This document shows, one piece after another, positions 8,735 to 16,992 of a DNA stretch of 60,321 nucleotides. Numbering within the stretch: the stretch's first letter is position 1; each line of letters begins with the position of its first letter. The DNA lies in contig NZ_JAGGQG010000004.1 of NCBI RefSeq assembly GCF_018613415.1, positions 97,155 through 157,475 on the forward strand. Direction: 5' to 3'. The translations under genes and the position numbers were made by a program. The notes below the pieces were generated by a model. That model saw only the letters and a program-made list of their open reading frames with translations, made no database searches and had not been told where the DNA came from. Source of the DNA: Bacillus sp. ISL-18. Its GTDB lineage: Bacteria; Bacillota; Bacilli; Bacillales; Cytobacillaceae.

Positions 8735-8889
8735 GACATTTCCCACCCTTCCAACTCGTTCCAACTACCTATTAGTATTATTCATATGGTGGGCGTTTAA
8801 ACAATAAGAAATAGAACGGTATTTTTTTTGAACGTATTTGATATAAAATAGGTTCTTCTTAAAAATAATCACTCAACCCAAAAGGAACA

Positions 8890-8923
8890 TAAAAAAATGG
8901 CTTGGAGGTAGCTCCAACCCATT
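8890..8923 (-). terminator. Terminator of the ApbE/ferric-reductase operon
   Basis: AAATGG(G)TTGGAG-ctac-CTCCAA(G)CCATTT followed by a T run on the minus strand, immediately beyond the last gene of the operon. Confidence 0.85.
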
Positions 8924-8924
8924 T

Positions 8925-9464
8925 CTAAATGACCCCATTTCCTTCTGTAAGCTTCTTCTTCTTATCTGAAGGAAACATTCCAAGCATCAGAACAACTGGC
9001 ACGATATTAACAACCGCCAAAACCGTCCCTTGGAAGTCCGTACCACTCATTAACCCGTGTGCTGTTACTAAAATATACAGAATCGGGTTAAGAGCATGCA
9101 GCTTCTGCCACCGCTTGTAACCAATTTTCTTCCGGAATTTTGATGTGACAATCGTTAAAATTAAGAAATACGTCGCAATCGATCCTAATCCCATCGAAAT
9201 CGTTTCATAGCTGCCGCTAAACGGAATTAGGATATCCGTCCAACTAAATTTCATGAAAGCATCAATCAATAAAATGCCTAAGTGACCGCCAGTCATAATC
9301 AAGGACCAGTCCGAGACTACCTCATGAAAATGAAGGAGACTAGTCACTTTCTTTTTCCGTTTCTTCTGTACCGCCGAATATAGTCCCGTTAATGCGGCCA
9401 AATATAATAATAGATATGCCACAATTCCAGTTGCCCGAATGGCGTACCATTCTAAAGACTCCAT
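8925..9464 (-). CDS. Ferric-reductase-like transmembrane domain protein
   Basis: About 179 residues, with five or six hydrophobic helices. It begins MESLEWYAIRATGIVAYLLL and carries paired histidines in separate helices (LLHFHEVVSDWSLIMTGGH and KLHALNPILYILVTAH), consistent with a two-heme FRD/YedZ-like membrane cytochrome. Such proteins move electrons across the membrane. The start at 9464 has GGAGAGGTGG upstream and is 1 nt from the apbE stop, so the two are coupled. It lacks the soluble FAD/NAD domain, so it probably works with a separate partner, possibly the flavinylated protein encoded at the front of the operon. Confidence 0.85.
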   Translation of the reverse strand: MESLEWYAIRATGIVAYLLLYLAALTGLYSAVQKKRKKKVTSLLHFHEVVSDWSLIMTGGHLGILLIDAFMKFSWTDILIPFSGSYETISMGLGSIATYFLILTIVTSKFRKKIGYKRWQKLHALNPILYILVTAHGLMSGTDFQGTVLAVVNIVPVVLMLGMFPSDKKKKLTEGNGVI

Positions 9465-9465
9465 T

Positions 9466-10344
9466 TTATTCGCCACCTCTCCAAATATCTTTTGCTTCAT
9501 TAATAAGAACTGCTGGCTTCTTTTTGACAGAAAGCAAGGCTTTCCCGCGCTCTTCTCCCAATAAAAGGACCACTTTTGCTAATACATCCGCTTCGACAGC
9601 CGTTGGCGCTGTTACAGTAGAAGAGATAATTGTGCTCGCAGAAGGTTCGCCTGTAGTGGCATCAATCAGGTGATGCTTACTTCTCCCATTCACCTTCCAT
9701 CTTCTTTTCATTGAAGTAGAAGTAGCAATGGCTCCATCCAATACTTGGATGGAAGAGAGCATTTGCGATGAATCAAGAGGATCTTCAATGCCAATATTTA
9801 AGGGCCGCGGCAGACTTCCAAAAATCCGGATATCTCCGCCGACATTCACAAACCCAAATCCATACTGGGATAAGACATCCGCTGCGCGGTCCACCACCCA
9901 GCCCTTTGCAATTCCTCCTAAATCAATTCGAGTATGAAGCACCACCGTTTGCCGATCCTCATCTAATTGATATGGTCTCACTTTTGTAAACACGGGGGCT
10001 GTTGGGGAGGGAGCCGTCAACTCCCGCCCTTTAATCCACTCAATTGATTGGGTATAGCCGCTGTTTTCAATCGCTGATAAAATACCAGGATTAAAAACGC
10101 CATTTGTTTCTTCATAAAATCGAAGTGTCTCTTTTAAAATGCTAAATAATGGATCCGATACCTCGACTTCTTTTTCTAGCTGTTGATTTAACCGGGATAA
10201 TTCACTATCTACTTTAAACCGGCTGCATGTGTCTTCGACAGATGCGAATAATTTGTATACGGGCATGAGGTCATTGGCAAACAGTTCTTGATTGATCGAT
10301 AGTTGGACGGTTGTACTCATGGAATTGAAGTTATAATTATTCAT
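9466..10344 (-). CDS. apbE: FAD:protein FMN transferase (ApbE family)
   Basis: A 292-residue ApbE-family flavin transferase. Motifs in order are SRFKVDSELSRLN (about residue 42), DLGGIAKGWVVD, NVGGDIRIFG and HHLIDATTGEPS. The family moves FMN from FAD onto Ser/Thr of target proteins, with magnesium bound by the C-terminal acidic residues. Most bacterial ApbE enzymes are exported lipoproteins, but this one starts directly at the catalytic domain with no signal peptide or lipobox, suggesting action in the cytoplasm. An AGGAGG site precedes the ATG. The genes on either side suggest it flavinylates the small membrane-anchored protein upstream. Confidence 0.92.
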   Translation of the reverse strand: MNNYNFNSMSTTVQLSINQELFANDLMPVYKLFASVEDTCSRFKVDSELSRLNQQLEKEVEVSDPLFSILKETLRFYEETNGVFNPGILSAIENSGYTQSIEWIKGRELTAPSPTAPVFTKVRPYQLDEDRQTVVLHTRIDLGGIAKGWVVDRAADVLSQYGFGFVNVGGDIRIFGSLPRPLNIGIEDPLDSSQMLSSIQVLDGAIATSTSMKRRWKVNGRSKHHLIDATTGEPSASTIISSTVTAPTAVEADVLAKVVLLLGEERGKALLSVKKKPAVLINEAKDIWRGGE

Positions 10345-10401
10345 TGTTGGGTTCCTCCTGTTGTAGTATTAAATGATCAAATGAGAGATCCTTAAACTTC
10401 A

Positions 10402-10740
10402 TCAGGTTCCACCAGTGGTAGTATCAAAGCCTCCATGTTGACTTGGAAACGAATTGTCTTGTGAAACTTGTTGATCTGACGCTTGAGTTCCATTGGTGTC
10501 TGTTGACCTAGTTGTATCAGTAGTTGTATTGGTATCAGTAGATGGATTAGGGATATCATAGGTGATTGATGAATCTTGGTTACTGCTTCTTTGAGCTGAT
10601 TGTGTTGTATTTTGGGTTGTCGCCACAGCGGCTGTGTTGGTTGTTGTATCTTTTTTTATTCCCATATATGACATCATTCCGGCAACGAGAGCGAGACTTG
10701 CAAAACTCACTCCCCAAGAGGTAAATTTCTGTTTTTTCAT
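10402..10740 (-). CDS. Membrane-anchored Thr/Ser/Asn-rich protein ending in a flavinylation-like motif
   Basis: 112 residues: a basic N-terminus (MKKQKF), one hydrophobic segment (about residues 8-28) and a long low-complexity Thr/Ser/Asn/Asp/Gln tail predicted outside the cell. The last seven residues, DTTTGGT, resemble the ApbE target consensus D-x-x-[ST]-G-A-[ST], with Gly replacing Ala. It is the first gene of the operon with apbE and the ferric-reductase-like gene. Together these suggest a minimal flavin carrier rather than a complete FMN-binding domain. No other family signature is visible, and the motif could be chance in a Thr-rich protein. Confidence 0.7.
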   Translation of the reverse strand: MKKQKFTSWGVSFASLALVAGMMSYMGIKKDTTTNTAAVATTQNTTQSAQRSSNQDSSITYDIPNPSTDTNTTTDTTRSTDTNGTQASDQQVSQDNSFPSQHGGFDTTTGGT

Positions 10741-10855
10741 TGGTAGGACTCCTTTCAGTTTGAAATGCTTTCTTTATGTCCATGTCTGTATTATGAATCG
10801 ACAACCTTAACTAAACCTTAAAAAATCCCAGAAATTGAAAAGAACTTCTTCATAG

Positions 10856-10900
10856 TGAAAAAGCCAATTGCTACAAGGAGTAGAAATTGGCTTTTTATAA
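10856..10900. terminator. Hairpin terminator
   Basis: AAAAAGCCAATT...AATTGGCTTTTT with T runs on both strands. No gene ends nearby on the plus strand; it lies about 115 bp upstream of the minus-strand operon. Confidence 0.65.
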
Positions 10901-10973
10901 TTTTGAAAATAAATGTTTAATGTGATTTGGAACTAACGCCATTCGAGATATCTAGAACAAATGATGATCCAGA

Positions 10974-11020
10974 ATAAGAAATAGCCCATTTTATCAGATA
11001 AAATGGGCCATTTCTTTTTG
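10974..11020. terminator. Strong hairpin terminator
   Basis: GAAATAGCCCATTTTATC pairs with GATAAAATGGGCCATTTC, with a following T run on the plus strand. It lies in a 570-bp gap where I find no gene. The gap otherwise holds two copies of the AATCAAAC-type dispersed repeat. Confidence 0.75.
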
Positions 11021-11061
11021 TCTAATCGACATGACTTCGACTCTATTTTATTTATACTTTT

Positions 11062-11145
11062 TTAATCAAACGTTTGGTTAAAAAAGTAAGATTTCACGTT
11101 TTAAATGAGTTTTACTCCTAAACTTGCGAAAAATATGGTCGAAGA
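11062..11145. repeat. AATCAAAC-type dispersed repeat, copy a
   Basis: Starts with the palindrome TTAATCAAACGTTTGGTTAA and ends in a GAAAAATATGGTCGAAG segment that aligns with the ends of the other copies. Confidence 0.6.
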
Positions 11146-11244
11146 ATGTTAGTAATTTTTGCAGAAAAAATTACAATTTCCCGGAAAATTCTATTGTTTT
11201 TGATTGCACTTCCATCAATCTCATTTTTTCGCGATGATTCAACT

Positions 11245-11330
11245 TTAATCAAACAGTTGATTAAAAGCGAACTAAACTGCACCATTACTGGATTTCTCTC
11301 ACAAAATGCTTGAAAAAATTGTCGAGAGTT
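11245..11330. repeat. AATCAAAC-type dispersed repeat, copy b
   Basis: TTAATCAAACAGTTGATTAA followed by a segment with CTGGATTTCTC and ending GAAAAAATTGTCGAGAG. It is the clearest match to the copy at 56332. Confidence 0.65.
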
Positions 11331-11377
11331 GTCTCTTAATTAAGGAAACCCTACAATCAAATGACTTAGTCACAGGA

Positions 11378-12343
11378 TTACTTCACACGAATTTTTTGAC
11401 CGGCGATAATGACATTCGGGTCAGTAATTCCGTTCCAAGCTTGCAGTTGCGCGACAGATATTCCAAAAACTAAGGCGATTTGGGATAACGTATCGCCTGA
11501 TTTTACCTGATAATACACAGGCCCTGACGAATGATTATCAGTTAACCTTAAAATTTGTCCAACATAAATAAGATTAGGATTTTCGATGTTATTTAATTTC
11601 ACTAAATCCTCCACCGTTGCTCCAAATCTCGCCGCAATTTTGCTTAAGGTATCGCCTGGTTGAACAGTATAAGTAGATGTAGGAGAACTTTCAGGCTGTG
11701 ATGCTGCTGCTCTGCTCCATGAGCCTGCATAATTGGCGAATTCATTATAATCTACTTGGATACCTGCTAGTGGTAGATTATGTTGATATTGAAGAATATG
11801 ATGAAAATCTGCTACTTGGCCGCGGGACCAAGAAGTAGTCTGCCAATAAAAATCGACTGCCTTATGGTCATAAAGCATGGTAAGCACAGAATAAGAGCCA
11901 TACACTCCTACTTTAAAACTTTGGTCAATGCCATTACGAACACTTGTAAAATAGGTTAAGATCGAGTCCATGTCTGCTGGCTCGACATCATAATCAACAG
12001 CAAAGTAAATCGCACTGCCTTCTGTCTGTACAAGCGCCTTTGCGTAGCGTGAGGCTTCCTGTGCATCTGAAATCCCTCGGGCCTTGGTAAAATAAGCGGC
12101 GTTAGTCGGATTGGTTTCCCAAATACTCACCAACTGTAACCCCTCGTTGAGGATGGCATCAGCTTCCGCTTTGTCCATCGACTTCCAGCTATCTCCAAGA
12201 TAACGTCCAACATACTGAATACCAGCTGATTTAAGACCTGCGGCTAACGGACGATTAAGTTTTGTCGCACAGTCCACTCCGTTTAAATTTCGAATAAGAT
12301 CACCTCCATAATCAGGGGGACGGTTCTCATGCTTCGGAAGCAT
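11378..12343 (-). CDS. DUF1906 glycoside-hydrolase-like protein with two C-terminal LysM domains
   Basis: An N-terminal DUF1906 (Rv2525c-like, TIM-barrel hydrolase fold) domain of about 200 residues starting [20 protein letters not shown], with acidic residues in [10 protein letters not shown], then a linker and two LysM repeats ([17 protein letters not shown] and [17 protein letters not shown]). It probably binds and perhaps cleaves peptidoglycan or spore wall glycans. The start is uncertain. The only upstream ATG lies inside a REP, so the first 13 or so residues ([13 protein letters not shown]) would be REP-encoded. A good site (GGAGGTGAT) at about 12301-12309 instead points to a rare ATT codon at 12295. 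There is no signal peptide. Confidence 0.8.
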   Translation of the reverse strand: MLPKHENRPPDYGGDLIRNLNGVDCATKLNRPLAAGLKSAGIQYVGRYLGDSWKSMDKAEADAILNEGLQLVSIWETNPTNAAYFTKARGISDAQEASRYAKALVQTEGSAIYFAVDYDVEPADMDSILTYFTSVRNGIDQSFKVGVYGSYSVLTMLYDHKAVDFYWQTTSWSRGQVADFHHILQYQHNLPLAGIQVDYNEFANYAGSWSRAAASQPESSPTSTYTVQPGDTLSKIAARFGATVEDLVKLNNIENPNLIYVGQILRLTDNHSSGPVYYQVKSGDTLSQIALVFGISVAQLQAWNGITDPNVIIAGQKIRVK

Positions 12344-12363
12344 AAGAACCGTCCCCGTGCTTC
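12314..12363. repeat. REP palindrome, full copy 4
   Basis: GGGGGACGGTTCTCATGC/GCATAAGAACCGTCCCC with a TTCGGAA loop. An extra CCCCGTGCTTCC duplicate follows at 12362-12373, suggesting a local duplication of the element end. It overlaps the apparent 5' end of the DUF1906 gene. Confidence 0.95.
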
Positions 12364-12379
12364 CCCGTGCTTCCAGCTT

Positions 12380-13513
12380 TCACTCAGGGTCAGGTGGTCC
12401 AATGACGACTGTTTCATCAATGGGGGATAATACTTTGGCTAGTTTCTGAGCATTTACATCGTAAGCGAGTTCAAAAACATCTGGAGGTGTTAATCGCAGC
12501 ACATCAGAGCCCTCAATCGACTGGATTTGACCATCATTGAAGGCAACTAAAAGATGGGCTTCCTTGGTAACACAAGTAATCCAGTGCCACCAGCCCTTTG
12601 GCAGGAAGGTGACCTGACCTGGTTTCACATGATAGGTCTGCAGCTCTAAGGTTGACGGATTCAAAATTGAAATGATCACTTCCCCAGAGATAACGAAATC
12701 AAGCTCATCCGCATTGGGGTGCCAGTGCGGTTCGCGAATATGTTCCCGGCTCAGAAATAGGTCTCCTAGAGCCAAATCCTGCATCTCTGGTATTTGAGCG
12801 GAGGTAACTTCGTAAAGTACGTTTTGCGGATTTCGCTGAAAGCCCACATTATCGCTGACATCAAAAAACAGTTCCGGCGACGTCGTGGAGCCCCACCGCA
12901 TTCCTTCTCTTCGTCGATTCATGGGTGAAAACATTTCTCTAATCATATCACTTATTGGAGCACCATTTATTGGTCCGATTACGACAGTCTCAGTAATCGG
13001 CGCCAGTACCTTGGCTAGCTTTTCAGCATTTACACCATAAGCCAATTGAAAAACCTCTGGGGGAGTTTTTCGAAGGACATCGGAGCCAAAGGTATTTTGA
13101 CGCTTTTTTGTGTCGTATAAGGCCACAACATGAGCTTCCTCCGTAATGGAGATGATCCAATGCCACCAGTTTATCGGAATAAAAACAACATCCCCTGGTT
13201 TTACACGATAAGTTAGCAATTGCGGGGTGAACGGATCGAGTACAGAGATGATCGCTTCACCACTCACCACATAATCCAGTTCAGCCGCATTGGGATGCCA
13301 GTGCGGTTCTAAAATGTGGCCCCTGCTAAGAAAAATGTTATCTAAGCTAATATTTCTCAACACAGGTAACTGTGACGAGGTAACTTGGAAGATAATATTC
13401 TCAGCATTCCGCTTAAAGAACACACTTTTTCTGGTATCAAAGAAAAGATTGGCGGTGTTCGTTGTTGTTTTCCCATTAGATGATTTTGTGTTACCGGTTT
13501 GATTATTTTTCAT
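12380..13513 (-). CDS. Bicupin protein (oxalate decarboxylase/germin-like)
   Basis: 377 residues with two tandem cupin domains of near-identical design (about residues 20-170 and 210-365). Each has the metal-binding pattern EPHWHPNA(A/D)ELD(Y/F)V.SGE and the second-motif histidine in a WWHWI segment, so both metal sites look intact. Bicupins of this type include manganese oxalate decarboxylases; the substrate here is not certain. A 20-residue Asn/Thr/Lys-rich N-terminus precedes the first cupin, without a signal peptide. The site AGGAGG is well placed. The internal similarity indicates a domain duplication. Confidence 0.85.
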   Translation of the reverse strand: MKNNQTGNTKSSNGKTTTNTANLFFDTRKSVFFKRNAENIIFQVTSSQLPVLRNISLDNIFLSRGHILEPHWHPNAAELDYVVSGEAIISVLDPFTPQLLTYRVKPGDVVFIPINWWHWIISITEEAHVVALYDTKKRQNTFGSDVLRKTPPEVFQLAYGVNAEKLAKVLAPITETVVIGPINGAPISDMIREMFSPMNRRREGMRWGSTTSPELFFDVSDNVGFQRNPQNVLYEVTSAQIPEMQDLALGDLFLSREHIREPHWHPNADELDFVISGEVIISILNPSTLELQTYHVKPGQVTFLPKGWWHWITCVTKEAHLLVAFNDGQIQSIEGSDVLRLTPPDVFELAYDVNAQKLAKVLSPIDETVVIGPPDPE

Positions 13514-13754
13514 CTGTTAAAATAAACCTCCTGTCCGAAATTACAGGTAAAAGGCTGTCTTCCTAAAAACCCGTCATCTATGAATATGCCAAGCAGGACA
13601 AGTGTGATTGGGTAAAATGCCTGTAACATTGGAACATGTAAGGTTTATTTATTAAATACGGTGGAAATGGTGTAGTTTATAATGAGGAATGAGAGATAGG
13701 ATTTAAAAGGGCTGATACGGATAAAAAGGCATAAAAAAAAACGATCCCCAATTT

Positions 13755-13889
13755 TTATCTTTGAGAGTCGTTTCTAAACAAATCAGCCACAAACTGTAAT
13801 TCATCTTTACTCATTGGTTTTAAAGTTAATGCTGTAGCTGCCATGTATTTTCCGTAAGTGTTCATAAAGTTTTCCATTTTCTTGATCAT
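13755..13889 (-). CDS. Small 44-residue peptide, unknown function
   Basis: A short reading frame (MIKKMENFMNTYGKYMAATA...) with a strong site, GGAAGGTGGTAATC, 4 nt before the ATG. The peptide is amphipathic and ends in a charged LFRNDSQR tail. The good translation signal and natural amino-acid composition argue that it is expressed. No family recognised. A poly-A/T stretch follows the stop. Confidence 0.55.
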   Translation of the reverse strand: MIKKMENFMNTYGKYMAATALTLKPMSKDELQFVADLFRNDSQR

Positions 13890-14086
13890 TTGATTACCAC
13901 CTTCCAAAATTTATATCCTTATTATCGTTCAAAAGGGGTCCATTTGACAAAGTCTTGGAAAACGGAAACATTCACCAAAAAAGCGGGAACATTTTCTTTG
14001 TAAGCGTATATTTTACAGTGTTTCCTCACCTTTTCGCCGTTTTTCTTTATTTTTCACTTTGAAGGAGCATGGGGAAGGAGCATGAG

Positions 14087-14139
14087 GAGCATGGGGACGG
14101 TTCTCGTGCTTCGGAAGCAAGAGAACCGTCCCCATGCTC
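14087..14139. repeat. REP palindrome, full copy 5
   Basis: GAGCATGGGGACGGTTCTCG...GAGAACCGTCCCCATGCTC with a TTCGGAA loop. Its left end is preceded by two partial GGAGCATG duplicates (from 14063), a sign of local slippage or insertion. The rest of the gap 13890-14280 holds only this element and one AATCAAAC-type repeat. Confidence 0.95.
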
Positions 14140-14161
14140 CCTATTCCCCAATCCTTCCCCT

Positions 14162-14236
14162 TTAATCAAACAGTTGATTAAAAATGAGCAAAGCCGTACC
14201 ACTATTGACTCTTTCTCTAAAAAAGCCAACGCCAGC
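14162..14236. repeat. AATCAAAC-type dispersed repeat, copy c
   Basis: TTAATCAAACAGTTGATTAA followed by AAATGAGC and ending AAAAAAGCCAACGCC. It lies 22 bp from a REP. Confidence 0.6.
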
Positions 14237-14280
14237 TATTGCAGGCAACCGGCTTTAGAATAGGGAAACTCCCCTGCTAC

Positions 14281-15951
14281 TTATGAAAAAGTAACCTTAT
14301 TTTTTCCTGTTCGTTTGGATACATAGAGTGCTTCGTCAGCGGAACGAATCATTTCCGAAGGTGGAACCTGCTGATCATCCCATACTGCCGCTCCGATACT
14401 GCAGCCTACCTTGATTTTTTGATCATGAAGGTCAAAGGGCTGATTCAGACTGTTGATAATCTTTTCAGCTACCACCGTTGCATCCTGGACAGAGTCATCG
14501 ATCGTGGTATACAATATAACCAAAAACTCATCTCCACCCAGGCGGAACACTCCCTCATTACTCCGGACACAATGTTTCAATCGCTTAGCGGTTTCTTGCA
14601 GCAAACGATCACCGACCTGATGGCCTAAGGTATCATTGACCTGTTTAAATCCATCCAAATCGAGGTACAAGAAGGTAAGCCTATTCCCCATTTGTTTAGC
14701 TGTTTGCACTGCTCCTTCAAGAAACTGATCGAGAGCAATCCGATTCATCAATCCTGTAAGCGTATCATGGTGCGCTAGATTTTCCATCTTACCCAGATCT
14801 GAAACCGTGCGAACCAACGATTCCACCAGATCACGAAGCGATAAAGATAGAATCTCAATATCCTTAATTCCCTTATAATAAGGTATTTCCACCTTCTCTC
14901 CTGCTCGTAAGCGATTGGCAGAGTAGGAGATTTGTTGAAGCGGCTTGGTAATTAAGGCCGAGGCAAACCAGCCTAATAAGGCAAAAATAATCGATAAGAC
15001 GACTCCGATCAGTAAGATGGACTTCTGTAATTCATGGACAGGAGCAAAGGCTGTTTTTTCTGGTACACGGACCAAAATGGACCAGCCCAAACCAGGATAG
15101 TTCTGATAACCATCACCAAACGCATAGCCAGTTAAATACTTCTGACCGTTTGGCCATGTTTCGATCCGCCAGTTATTCTGACCCTTTTTGGCAAGCTTCA
15201 AACTTTCTAAGTTTAACGGCCTGCCTATATTGGCAGATGGACCTAAGAGAACAATTTGATCTTTCTGGCTGACCACAAAGATTTCTGCCCCGTCTACCTT
15301 CTCTTTTAACGGTTTCAAAATTTCCTTTTGAACTTCACGGGACCATTCCCAGCTGAGGTGCGCTGCGATAACGCCGTTAAGCTTGCCGTCCGCTGTGACA
15401 ATCGGTCTACTGATATCAACAAATTGCAATGGTTCACCACTGGGATTTGGCAGCAGTTTAGCCAGTAAGACCGCATCGTGAACATCTCCGACAAATGATC
15501 CTTTTATTCCTTCTTGATAAACTGGGCGTTTCGAAATGTCGCCGCCTGTTAAAATTCCATTGGTTGCCGCTAAGACCTTCCCGTTGAAATCCGTTACACC
15601 AACCCATGAAAAGGCAGGAATGCTCTCTTGCAGCTTGTTTAGAAGCACTTGAACCTGCTGGGGGTCAGCCGGGTTCTGGATATCTTTCAGCTGACTGATC
15701 ACATTAATTTCCCCAGCCCTCGACCACATAAAGTGATCTAATTTATCCGCCATATTATAAGCCGTGGCAGAAAGCGTATTTCCGATCTGGTCCTCTACTT
15801 TTTGACTCGCTTGCGTTCCAATCATCATACTTAAAATAGCGGTAATTCCAAAGATTCCAACTGCAAATAGGACCGCTACATAGGTGCGCAGTTTTAAATT
15901 CACATAACTCCTCCATTCTAACTGGGAGAAAAGATAGTTTAGCAATTTCAT
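14281..15951 (-). CDS. Membrane diguanylate cyclase: Cache sensor, HAMP, GGDEF
   Basis: 556 residues: an N-terminal transmembrane helix (about 27-47), a large extracellular double-Cache-like region (about 50-305), a second transmembrane helix (about 312-333), HAMP (about 335-385) and a C-terminal GGDEF domain. The catalytic motif RLGGDEF at about residue 472 is intact, so c-di-GMP synthesis from GTP is expected. The segment upstream of the motif reads RSNE rather than RxxD, so the usual product-inhibition site appears absent. There is no EAL domain. It is monocistronic, and its ligand is unknown. Confidence 0.92.
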   Translation of the reverse strand: MKLLNYLFSQLEWRSYVNLKLRTYVAVLFAVGIFGITAILSMMIGTQASQKVEDQIGNTLSATAYNMADKLDHFMWSRAGEINVISQLKDIQNPADPQQVQVLLNKLQESIPAFSWVGVTDFNGKVLAATNGILTGGDISKRPVYQEGIKGSFVGDVHDAVLLAKLLPNPSGEPLQFVDISRPIVTADGKLNGVIAAHLSWEWSREVQKEILKPLKEKVDGAEIFVVSQKDQIVLLGPSANIGRPLNLESLKLAKKGQNNWRIETWPNGQKYLTGYAFGDGYQNYPGLGWSILVRVPEKTAFAPVHELQKSILLIGVVLSIIFALLGWFASALITKPLQQISYSANRLRAGEKVEIPYYKGIKDIEILSLSLRDLVESLVRTVSDLGKMENLAHHDTLTGLMNRIALDQFLEGAVQTAKQMGNRLTFLYLDLDGFKQVNDTLGHQVGDRLLQETAKRLKHCVRSNEGVFRLGGDEFLVILYTTIDDSVQDATVVAEKIINSLNQPFDLHDQKIKVGCSIGAAVWDDQQVPPSEMIRSADEALYVSKRTGKNKVTFS

Positions 15952-16016
15952 ATTATACTAAGTTTCAACCTTTTTTGAACAGTGTCTTTCTATGGATTGA
16001 ATTGAACAAGGAAACA

Positions 16017-16053
16017 GAGTAAAGAGGAGGGTTTTGAAATCCTCTTCTTTCCC
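16017..16053. terminator. Possible terminator hairpin
   Basis: AAAGAGGA-GGGTTTTGAAA-TCCTCTT hairpin in the 207-bp gap between the cyclase start and the VanZ stop. Confidence 0.45.
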
Positions 16054-16090
16054 ATTTTAGACTATGATACGCCTGAAGCCGTTACAACTA

Positions 16091-16160
16091 ATTGAACGTT
16101 TGATTAACTTTTACAAGTGATGCCCGGTAGGTTTCACCGCAATTATAAAGAAAGCCGGCT
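16091..16160. repeat. AATCAAAC-type dispersed repeat, copy d (diverged)
   Basis: TTGAACGTTTGATTAA palindrome followed by a variable stretch and AAAGAAAGCCGG; it runs to the stop of the VanZ gene. Confidence 0.45.
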
Positions 16161-16608
16161 AGCCTATCCTTGACCTGGTCCTTTTGCCTATTTTTCTAAC
16201 AATCAAAAACGTCACCAGCAGGACGAGAAAAGCCCCGACAGAGTCAAATAAAAAGACATCCTTTATCGAAGCGGTTCTGCCTGGCATAAAGGATTGGTGA
16301 TATTCATCCGTCATCGCATAAAGTACTGTTAGGATCCATGCAAGGATATAGGCGAATCGGTAGACTTCAAGACACTTAAAAAATAAAAAGGCAAGGAAGC
16401 CGAATACCGTAATGTGGGTGAGTTTCCGCACAATAAAGTTTAGCTGATCTACAACTGCATGGTTTACTCCGTCTATATGTAAGAACACCAGTATTTTTTG
16501 AAGAGTATCGGACGTATTTTTCCCCGTAGAATAAGGAACCTGTGTAAACATAAAAATAACTGCCATCCATAGGATCGCCGCCACAATCCACCATTTTCTT
16601 CTATTCAT
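16159..16608 (-). CDS. VanZ family membrane protein
   Basis: 149 residues, four hydrophobic segments. The VanZ-like signature TDEYHQSFMPGRTASIKDVF is followed by the DSVGAFL segment, and the N-terminal segment has the typical MAVIFMFTQVPYSTG. The family is named for a teicoplanin-resistance accessory protein, but most chromosomal members have no known function. Length is normal. It has no cluster partners, so antibiotic resistance should not be inferred. Confidence 0.85.
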   Translation of the reverse strand: MNRRKWWIVAAILWMAVIFMFTQVPYSTGKNTSDTLQKILVFLHIDGVNHAVVDQLNFIVRKLTHITVFGFLAFLFFKCLEVYRFAYILAWILTVLYAMTDEYHQSFMPGRTASIKDVFLFDSVGAFLVLLVTFLIVRKIGKRTRSRIG

Positions 16609-16689
16609 CTATATCATCTTCCTCCGTTTCTATCAATAACTCCTATAGTACTACCTAGCTGCTTAAGAGGACAATAGAATCTTGTAGGA

Positions 16690-16747
16690 GCATAGGGACG
16701 GTTCTCTTGCTTCCTTTTTTGGAAGCGTAAGAACCGTCCCCATGCTT
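16690..16747. repeat. REP palindrome, full copy 6
   Basis: GCATAGGGACGG...CCGTCCCCATGC with a slightly larger loop (CCTTTTTTGG). It lies between the divergent VanZ and SPFH genes and may occupy the -35 region of a TATAAT box at 16755. Confidence 0.95.
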
Positions 16748-16789
16748 CCCGTGATATAATCATAATTGGAGTAGTGTAAAGCCATCTTT

Positions 16790-16985
16790 TAAAATCTTTA
16801 AAAGGTGTAGCTGATCCGCATTCTCCTCTGTGGATACTGGTGTCCTTTTGGAGCCAGTGCATCTAGGGTTCAACCCCCTAAAGGGAATCCGCTCACGGCT
16901 GATATGGGTTTTGGCCAGTTTTGCAGGTAGGACCTCCATTGGCCAATCCAAGCTGTGGGTGGATTCCAAAATCTTAGAGAGAAGG
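16790..16985 (+). ncRNA. Structured 5' leader upstream of the SPFH gene (candidate regulatory RNA)
   Basis: A run of complementary segments suggests a folded leader of about 180 nt. Hairpin 1: ATCCGCA (16814) with TGTGGAT (16829). Hairpin 2: ACTGG (16836) with CCAGT (16854). Hairpin 3: TAGGG (16864) with CCCTA (16876) closing a seven-base TTCAACC loop of tRNA T-loop type. Then three nested stems: GGAATCC/GGATTCC (16884, 16961), CACGGCT/AGCTGTG (16894, 16951) and TTGGCCA/TGGCCAA (16911, 16940). A TATAAT at 16755 could drive it. It matches no riboswitch class I can name. There is no clear terminator; the last stem ends about 20 nt before the ribosome binding site. Confidence 0.5.
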
Positions 16986-16992
16986 TGGTAGA

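Noticed and set aside
14047..14229. 60-codon ORF ending SFPMLLQSEK
   Set aside because: It reads through a REP and an AATCAAAC-type repeat on the minus strand; no translation signal.
16864..16880. tRNA gene because of a perfect T-arm-like hairpin (TTCAACC loop)
   Set aside because: No acceptor stem, D-arm or anticodon arm of the right size can be drawn around it.
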